From NCBI GenBank assembly GCA_905250075.1, contig CAJNOP010000395.1, positions 124,001-188,000 on the forward strand: DNA of 64,000 nucleotides, read 5' to 3'. Position 1 is the stretch's first letter. Each line of letters begins with the position of its first letter. Below the pieces are notes generated by a model. It worked only from the letters and a program-made list of their open reading frames with translations. It did no database searches and had not been told where the DNA came from. Shown here piece by piece: positions 57,633 through 64,000 of the stretch. This DNA is from Rotaria sp. Silwood1. Its lineage: Eukaryota; Rotifera; Eurotatoria; Philodinida; Philodinidae. A program made the position numbers and the translations under genes.

Positions 57633-58421
57633 TGGTTAGCGAGGGATAAAATTCTCGAAATTCTATAAATCTCAAAGTGGATTCTCCGAAATCAATGCAT
57701 CTATAATTCGGTGAAAGAAGCGTATGCCGCAAGTATTATGCAACCAACAATTGGTATTTCGTTGCACAAGTTTTGAAAGCTATCATTGAAACTCGTTTTC
57801 ATCGTTTCCATTACCATAATATATGTCTAATATACACATATTACTTTTTGTTATTGAAATGCTTTTTGGTAATTTCCTTTTCATCGTTACACCATGAACA
57901 ACCTAAACCAAAACATTACTAACAATATCAAGAAAAAAAAAGAAAAAATAAACTAAATATTATTTGACAGTCTCCACAATAAAAATTATAAACGAAATCA
58001 ACTTTTCCCAATGCATCTTTAGTCCTGTTCCACTGAATAGAAGTGTGATTAATTTAACGAGAATCAAGGTTTCATGCAGAAAAACAGCATTTATCACTTA
58101 TCTTCAAAACTTCCGAAAACTATTTCCGATGCAAAGTGAATCACCATGTCGAAACTACCATATACATGAGAATCTAACCTCATGATTCATGAAACAGCAT
58201 TTTTATGAACATGCAGCTTGTTTTCAACATAGATAATACAAAGACGGGGAAAAGCTCTCAGCTTCAAAACTCCGCCTGCCAGTAAGGCAACAAACATATT
58301 CCGACTAACAAACGTACCAGAAAATTGATTTTTTTCCACATCAACTCAGCGTACTAAACTCAGATTCATTCATTTATCAATACCATCATTTAGTACCAGA
58401 AACCATATTTCTACCAATACA

Positions 58422-58616
58422 ATGAGTACCACTAAACATCTCACGCAATTTTCATCCAGTATACTCACAAACACTTTCGAAAACGTTATTCACATCATTC
58501 AAGGTACTAAAACCACAACACAAAAAGTATATTCCAAAACATCAGGCGAGGTGAAAGACGTCGCCCTACAAAAACTAGAAAAACAACATTCAGATCCCAG
58601 TTCTTCGTTCCCATAA
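58422..58616 (+). CDS. Hypothetical 64-aa ORF inside element B
   Basis: ATG 58422 opens MSTTKHLTQFSSSILTNTFE and continues with THR/LYS-rich sequence (TTTQKVYSKTSGEVKDVAL) to TAA at 58614. Surrounding DNA (58230-58740) is noticeably C-rich on this strand, unlike its neighbours. No family recognised. It could be element-encoded or chance. Confidence 0.3.
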   Translation: MSTTKHLTQFSSSILTNTFENVIHIIQGTKTTTQKVYSKTSGEVKDVALQKLEKQHSDPSSSFP

Positions 58617-58769
58617 CCAAGGCATAACTCGCTCTACTTTCCCATACATACTACTCCTTCATCCCCGCACCGTCATTGCTTTGAACTCGCAGCAATATGT
58701 TCACTCAATTCCATCCTATCTACTCCACATAAGTATCAATCGGAGCCCAACTTACGATCCGAAAAGTAA

Positions 58770-59930
58770 CCACAAAAAATCTGCAACATGATTCCCTAGT
58801 TCACGACAGACATACTGTTCACGAAAAATTCTGATTTCGAAATCCAAATTTCTTGAAGATTTCTGGTCAAGCAACCATTCACCGATTTTTTTAGTAGCAA
58901 CAGCTCTATATATACCAGGATTTACTTTGCCACTCAACCATACTCTTCGTCTTTCCTCTCGAAAAATCCCACTTTTGAAATCTGGATTTCTTGTAAGACT
59001 TCTGGTCGAGCATTCATTCACCGATTTGTTTAGCAGTAATAGCTCTATATATACCAGGATTTACTTTCTCACTCAACCATACTCTTCGTCTTTCCTCTCA
59101 AAAAATCCCACTTTTGAAATCTGGATATCTTGTAAGATTTCTGGTCGAGTATTCATTCACCAATTTGTTTAGCAGTAATAGCTCTATATATACCAAGATT
59201 TACTTTGCCACTCAACCATACTCTTCGTCTTTCCTCTCGAAAAATCCCACTTTTGAAATCCAGATTTCTTGTAAGATTTCTGCTCGAGTATTCATTCACC
59301 GATTTGTTTAGTAGCAAGAGCTCTATATATACCAGGATTTACTTTCTCACTCAACCATACTCTTTGTCTTTTCTCTCGAAATATCCCACTTTTGAAATCT
59401 GGATTTCTTGTAAGATTTCTGGTCGAGTATTCATTCACCAATTTGTTTAGCAGTAATAGCTCTATATATACCAGGATTTACTTTCTCACTCAACCATACT
59501 CTTCGTCTTTCCTCTCGAAAAATCCCACTTTTGAAATCGGGATTTCTTGTAAGATTTCTGGTCGAGTATTCATTCACCGATTTGTTTAGCAGTAATAGCT
59601 CTATATATACCAGGATTTACTTTCTCGCTCAACCATACTCTTCGTCTTTTCTCTCGAAAAATCCCACTTTTGAAATCTGGATTTCTTGTAAGATTTCTGG
59701 TCGAGTATTCATTCACCGATTTGTTTAGTAGCAAGAGCTCTATATATACCGGGATTTACTTTGTCTTTCACTCATTCACTTCTCATTTCAATCCGAAATT
59801 TCGCCTTTCTAAATTTGGATTTCTTGTAAGATTTTGGTCAAGTAATCATTCACCGTTTTCTTTAGCAGCAACAGCTCTATATATACCAGGTTTTAGTTTG
59901 CCCTTCCAGTACATTACAGGTCTCCAAAGG
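58770..59930. repeat. 139-bp tandem array with TATATATA boxes, ~8 copies
   Basis: Copies are spaced exactly 139 bp in the central part (for example 59114, 59253, 59392, 59531, 59670), with diverged outer copies. Each holds AGCTCTATATATACCAGG, then TTTACTTT, CAACCATACTCTTCGTC and CTTGTAAGATTTCTGGTCGA. The last copy runs into CCAAAGGTGAGTGC, which resembles a splice donor. The similar 65-codon open frames are repeat by-products. Confidence 0.92.
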
Positions 59931-60234
59931 TGAGTGCTTTTATAAGTGTATTCTTCTCTTGTCGCAATCTGAATCACGAGAAAAAGAAGGCTGGGCCAGC
60001 GTAAAGGCGGTAGTTACGGGACTAATTTGCGCCGCTGAGTGCAATGAAATGATACTTACGCACATTGTAGCAGTCTGCTCACAGTTTAGCTATGTTGAAA
60101 TCAAGTAAAACGGGCGCCGGAATCAGACCCAAGACGTAATCCAAAAGCAATCGATATAAAATGCATGTGCAGTGATAATAATCTTTTGATGGCATCCAGG
60201 TGATATCAAAATCATATCGAACTGAGAGACTGAA

Positions 60235-60485
60235 GAAATTATGGTGAAATCCAAATGAAATCCATATGAGATCGATATGAAATCTATGTGAAATCCATGT
60301 GAAATCCAAGTGAAATCCATATGAAATCCAAATGAAACCCTTGTGAAATCCTTGTGAAATCCAAATGAAATCCATATGAAATCCTTGTGAAATCCAAGTG
60401 AAATCCATATGAAATCCATATGAAATCCCAATGAAATCCATGTGAAATCAATGTGAAGTCCAAATGAAATCCTGGTGAAATCCTT
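60235..60485. repeat. 12-bp GAAATCCATATG minisatellite in element B
   Basis: About twenty units of GAAATCCATATG, GAAATCCAAGTG and variants in near-perfect 12-bp phase. Its reverse complement (GGATTTCAT core) matches the array in element A at 1795-2180. Long minus-strand frames here read (GFHMDFIWIS)n and are artefacts. Confidence 0.92.
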
Positions 60486-60774
60486 TCCAAATGTGTGACC
60501 GAAAACGGTCGGTTACATTTATTTACGATCGTTTACGTCGTTGTAAACTGTCGTCTTCGTCAAAATACTGCCGTGTTACGGCACAGATTTTGGTGTAAAC
60601 AATTGTCGTTTTTCGCCGTACACGACACGGTCTCACACGACCGTAATACGGCGCATACCAAACGGGTTATTTACGGCCCGTATACGGTCGTAGTTTTGGC
60701 GGATACGGCCGTTCACGTCATCGTAAACGGCTGTGTACGGTCGTTTACGGGCACAGTAATGTTCGACCTGGGTA

Positions 60775-62095
60775 GCCATTAAATATACAACATAAAAGTC
60801 AACTATCAATTGTATAAGTTCATTTTGTGCTTATTTCTTGTTTTTCTGATATTACTGATTCGTTATTTTCTTTTATCTGACTGCTCAAAAAAAACAGATA
60901 GTAGTCAGTTAATTCTTATGTCAATTCTTACTTTAATAAAAAGATGAAATCTCTTCAGTAAAGAGAGAAAAAAAACTTATCGGCTGATGTATTTATAGTT
61001 TCAATCAAAATAATTAATTACCGTGACACAGGCTATAAAAGCAAGCATCATGTTAATCAAGAGAAAACAAAGTCATTTCTAATGCTGACAATCTTTTCAT
61101 ACTGTAAAAATCAATCGAAATGATTGCAAATAAATGCATTTACCTGTTGTATAAACTTTTTCAATGCAAAAATGCAGGGCATATTTACAATTGGAATATG
61201 AATTGACACCAGAAATAAATGAACGTGTATCAAAACCATTTACCTCAACAAGATTCTTTTCGTAGGGTTTGGATATAGCAAAAACTTTGTAAAATTGTTC
61301 ATTGTCGGCATTATTATTGATTGTGACTTTATCTATGGATTATAAAAAGGCTTTATTCAGATTAAGGTGGTCTCTCATAAATGTAAAAATAACTTTAAAA
61401 TAAAAGATAGACTTATTGTCTTATCTACAACGTTCGCTGCTGTAAATAACTTCATTTGTTGACTCTATTTTGAAAAAATCCTTTAAAAATAAGCTAATTT
61501 TCTGATATAAATATCTTCATTTCAAGAATGACACATTTTCTAATGAAATAATTACGACAACTATTTTGAAACGTTTTCAAGTTGCTTTTTTAGCAATTGG
61601 ATAAACTTCAGGATCTTTAGCCCAATAAATTATAATTAGATAAACACACCTTATGTAAGAATTATCATTTCTACAATGGCAAATCATTTTTAGCATTCGT
61701 TAAAAAAAATAAGATATATCATAGAGACGTCCGACCTTTCTCTTTTCTTTATGTATGCGAGATTATATCAGTTTCGATTATCTTTTGTTCAACTTGCATT
61801 TTTATGTATTATTTCTCTTGAAGTTGAAATATGATCTAAAACCTTTGTATTTTTCTCTATCTCTACTGATTGATCAGATGATCCTAACACACGAACTATG
61901 TATCAAAGCTGAGAATATTTCATTCATTTTTTGTCCAATGTTATTCCGTAGTTAATTTCGCATATTTTGCATTAGTCGATATTTTCGTCCGATGACATGA
62001 TATGATAACTGTTTTTGTGATGAGTCGTAAGAGAATCATACAATACGTTCAAAATAATCTGCTCCTTCCTATAGACACAGAAAACGTGAAGTTTC
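60775..62095. other. Intergenic downstream of element B
   Basis: A short frame from ATG 61164 reads MQKCRAYLQLEYELTPEINE and ends at 61265. It looks protein-like and may be a stray exon, but nothing adjacent extends it. No other feature supported. Confidence 0.3.
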
Positions 62096-62099
62096 TATA

Positions 62100-62471
62100 A
62101 AAAGGACATCGGAGACGATGGTGAACAACAACTATACTTCAAGAGCTAGGTCTCTTCGAATAAAAATATCAAAGATGACTTTATGAATCTCTTGACACAC
62201 GTGAAAAATGAAAATAAAGCATCAATAATCGAATATTTGTTTCATGCATTCTCATGATCTTATTGTAGGTACCTCCAGAATCTTATATTACTCAACGCTA
62301 TCTAATCATTACTCACGATGAATATCTAATCGATCTTCTTCAAGAATTCGATGTAGTTTATTGAATTTCTGGATCTATTACATGGACATATCTTTCTTTT
62401 TGTAGGAAATGCCAATTCTCACTACTTATTTCGATATACTAAAGGATCATTTTGCTGAGCTTATGAAATGA
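62100..62471 (+). pseudogene. 3' end of an unrecognised gene, probably decayed
   Basis: Three consecutive exon-like blocks share one frame. KKDIGDDGEQQLYFKS, then an in-frame TAG, then NIKDDFMNLLTH, ends near 62200 at a GTGAAA donor. VPPESYITQRYLIITHDEYL continuing to LLQEFD is 62269-62352. EMPILTTYFDILKDHFAELM ends with TGA at 62469-62471. The last intron is 62353-62405 (53 bp, GTAGTT...TTGTAG), typical for this genome, which makes coding origin likely. The TAG in the first block and the lack of a 5' end suggest a pseudogene. Family not recognised. Confidence 0.45.
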
Positions 62472-62727
62472 TTGTAAGAAAAATTGAAGTGAACAACAAA
62501 TTGATTGACTCCATTCATATAAACAGTAATAATGCACTAGAAAGATTTTGACGATGTCTTTTTGTAAAATTTAGAAAAAAGGGTTAAAAACAGTTATTAT
62601 TAGATGACATCGATATTTCTATCAAAATGTATCAGATGAAATTCAATGGAAATTCTCATAAAGCGATGCCAGAAAACATGCATAGCAGTGAATCTAGAGG
62701 TAAGCTCGGATCGACTTTAGGATATCG

Positions 62728-62776
62728 TGTACATGTGAATCGCCTATTTATAATACATGGACACCCACATCCACCC
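62728..62776. repeat. Eroded telomere-like foldback
   Basis: Only the right arm is clear (GGACACCCACATCCACCC). The left side keeps TGTACATGTG at most. Confidence 0.35.
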
Positions 62777-63137
62777 TTATTCGAGTGAAGCAAATGAAGA
62801 ATAAACTTATTTTCGACTCGATAAATACTTGATATCGATGAGAAATTATTTAAAAGCAGAAAATCGTATATAGTGCAGAACATTATCAAGTCATATATTC
62901 ACTCTGTGATGATTCTACAAGATTCAAGAAATAAATAGATGATGATTCATCGGAGATAGTCTATAAACAAAGGATGAAAGAATAAGTCATTATCGCTTAG
63001 TTAGTTTGTTAACAAAGAATAATTCTTGTTTTCTTCTAGATTATATTAGATTTTCAAATCGAAACATGAATATTGATCAGGAAATATAAGTTATTTAGAA
63101 AAAAACAAGCTTTAATAATATTAGATTTTCACATAGT

Positions 63138-64000
63138 ATGTCGATTAGTTCCAGCGAACATTTATCCAACGAAATTGTTTTTGAAATATTCGATTATCTG
63201 GATGGTATTGATATATACGAAGCATTTTCAAATCTTAATTGTCGTTTGGAACAATTTCTCAATTTATCATCTCTTTTATTTAAAATTAAACTTCAATATT
63301 CAACAGCGAATCAAATATTTATGAAAAATTATCAAAAAATTCTTCTTCACAATAAATCTCAAATATTTTTCATGAATGTATGGTTATCAGCATTAAACGA
63401 TCAATTTTTCACATTTTATCCCATCAATTTATCGTTTAATCATCTCGAATCACTAATTGTTGAATATCTTGAGTCAGATATATTCATTTCATTTCTCACT
63501 AATTTAGCGTACTTACCATATCTTTCTTCGTTATCTATGAAGACATGGAATATTTCTGCAAATTTAAATGATATTTATTGATTAATATTTGCTTTACCGA
63601 CATTAAGATATGGTAAATTTTCTTTATGTACAGACGACAGTTCAATTTCACTTCCAATGACTACTAATCAACAATTGAGTACTATCGAACATCTTGTTAT
63701 TAATCATTCTTGTAAATTCAACGAACTTTTTACTATATTATCTTATACATCACAACATTGTCGTCTCAGTTTTATGGATGCCTACGACGATGACACCAAT
63801 ATTGGAATTATGTCACCAATAACAGTATTAAATTTCACACATCTTTCTTTATATATATACACTCTACGGCATTTGACGCTTTCGAAATATTCATTCGAAA
63901 GATATATTCAAAATTAAAAGTTTTACATATTACTATTCGATCGGATAATATTGATTATCTTGATAGTATTCGATGGAAAAAATTGATTTTAGAATATTTA
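63138..64000 (+). pseudogene. Broken F-box-like gene, runs off window
   Basis: ATG 63138 opens MSISSSEHLSNEIVFEIFDY then LDGIDIYEAFSNLNCRLEQF, a bdelloid-style F-box followed by LRR-like segments (NHLESLIVEYL, LPYLSSLSMKT). A TGA at 63579-63581 sits between NDIY and LIFALPTLRYGKF, where an Arg (CGA) would fit. The same frame then continues (QLSTIEHLVINHS) to about 63850. A frame change at the TATATATA run near 63850-63857 moves the reading to HSTAFDAFEIFIRKIYSKLK, then VLHITIRSDNIDYLDSIRWK, up to the window edge. Two independent lesions mark it as a pseudogene related to the F-box gene at 52823-54742. Confidence 0.8.

Larger units (their letters stand above)
55787..60772. mobile_element. ~5 kb TIR element (element B), TA-flanked
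   Basis: The left end CCCAGGTCGTTCATGCCCGG and right end (complement CCCAGGTCGAACATTACTGT) are inverted repeats. Both continue into GCCCG, GTAAACG and CGTACAC with small gaps. TA lies outside each end (55785-55786 and 60773-60774). Subterminal zones (55800-56180 and 60500-60765) are packed with CGTAAACGGCCGTA-like motifs in both orientations. The interior holds a 139-bp tandem array and a GAAATCCAT minisatellite. No transposase seen. Superfamily undetermined. Confidence 0.8.

Noticed and set aside
58770..59930. CRISPR-like regular repeats
   Set aside because: The units are contiguous 139-bp tandem repeats without unique spacers, in a eukaryotic genome with spliced genes.
59114..59933. Series of near-identical 65-residue open frames
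   Set aside because: These are products of the 139-bp tandem array. The unit length is not a multiple of three, so no continuous protein is possible.
60079..60490. Long minus-strand frames reading (GFHMDFIWIS)n
   Set aside because: The 12-bp minisatellite keeps all three minus-strand frames open, which is a repeat artefact and not a protein.
3399..63581. Alternative genetic code or stop-codon readthrough
   Set aside because: The in-frame stops in otherwise good frames include TAG, TAA and TGA, mostly in transposon relics and repeat-protein families. Intact genes here end normally at all three, so decay is simpler.
1..64000. tRNA, rRNA or other structured RNA genes
   Set aside because: No A/B-box pair with a cloverleaf and no rRNA-like conserved block was noticed on either strand. 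A covariance-model scan would be needed to exclude them.

Overview
The window looks like a piece of bdelloid rotifer nuclear genome. It is strongly AT-rich, and its genes carry very short introns (53, 54 and 67 bp). The gene content also fits: bdelloid-type F-box/LRR proteins, a divergent DQY-type GPCR, TPR remnants, and several enzymes of families usually seen in plants, fungi or bacteria. Short stretches of degenerate TGTGGG, the telomere-like repeat I recall for Adineta, are scattered throughout. The assignment rests on pattern recognition, since no search was run. One 100-base assembly gap lies at 22460-22559.

Layout. 1-545: edge of a ~141-bp tandem satellite. 1474-3923: a ~1.8 kb element with CCCAGGT termini abutting a broken mariner transposase (minus strand). 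5411-6160: aquaporin (minus) with altered NPA boxes. 6938-7207: mariner C-terminal relic. 13504-14829: BAHD-type acyltransferase. 16370-18252: decayed TPR gene. 18564-18924: hAT-like MITE with a perfect 8-bp duplication. 21166-21948: three-exon O-methyltransferase. 22560-22646: FG-GAP fragment beside the gap. 23483-25324: secreted beta-helix protein of GH110 type (minus). 26426-31124: nested transposons (mariner-type long-TIR element containing a 3.9 kb hAT-like repeat element containing a third element). 32722-33782: two-exon NxCQxF-motif protein (minus). 40070-41026: orphan multi-pass membrane protein. 43254-43491 and 45088-45335: two small MITEs. 44191-44478: single-pass membrane protein or terminal exon (minus). 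48397-49461: two-exon GPCR. 52823-54742: F-box/LRR gene (minus) split by one in-frame stop. 55787-60772: ~5 kb TIR element inserted two codons before the end of a host reading frame. 62100-62471: 3' end of an unrecognised, probably decayed gene. 63138-64000: broken F-box gene running off the edge.

The most unusual theme is a family of about twenty short (45-205 bp) foldback elements spread over most of the window. Each has a left arm of degenerate TGTGGG repeats, a short, often TCTTCT-containing loop, and a right arm of CCCACA repeats, always G-rich arm first. Two members 6.3 kb apart share an identical 27-nt loop in opposite orientation, so at least some copies are related by duplication or mobility. 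The genes show no operon-like or pathway clustering. Much of the rest is AT-rich intergenic DNA or decayed coding sequence.
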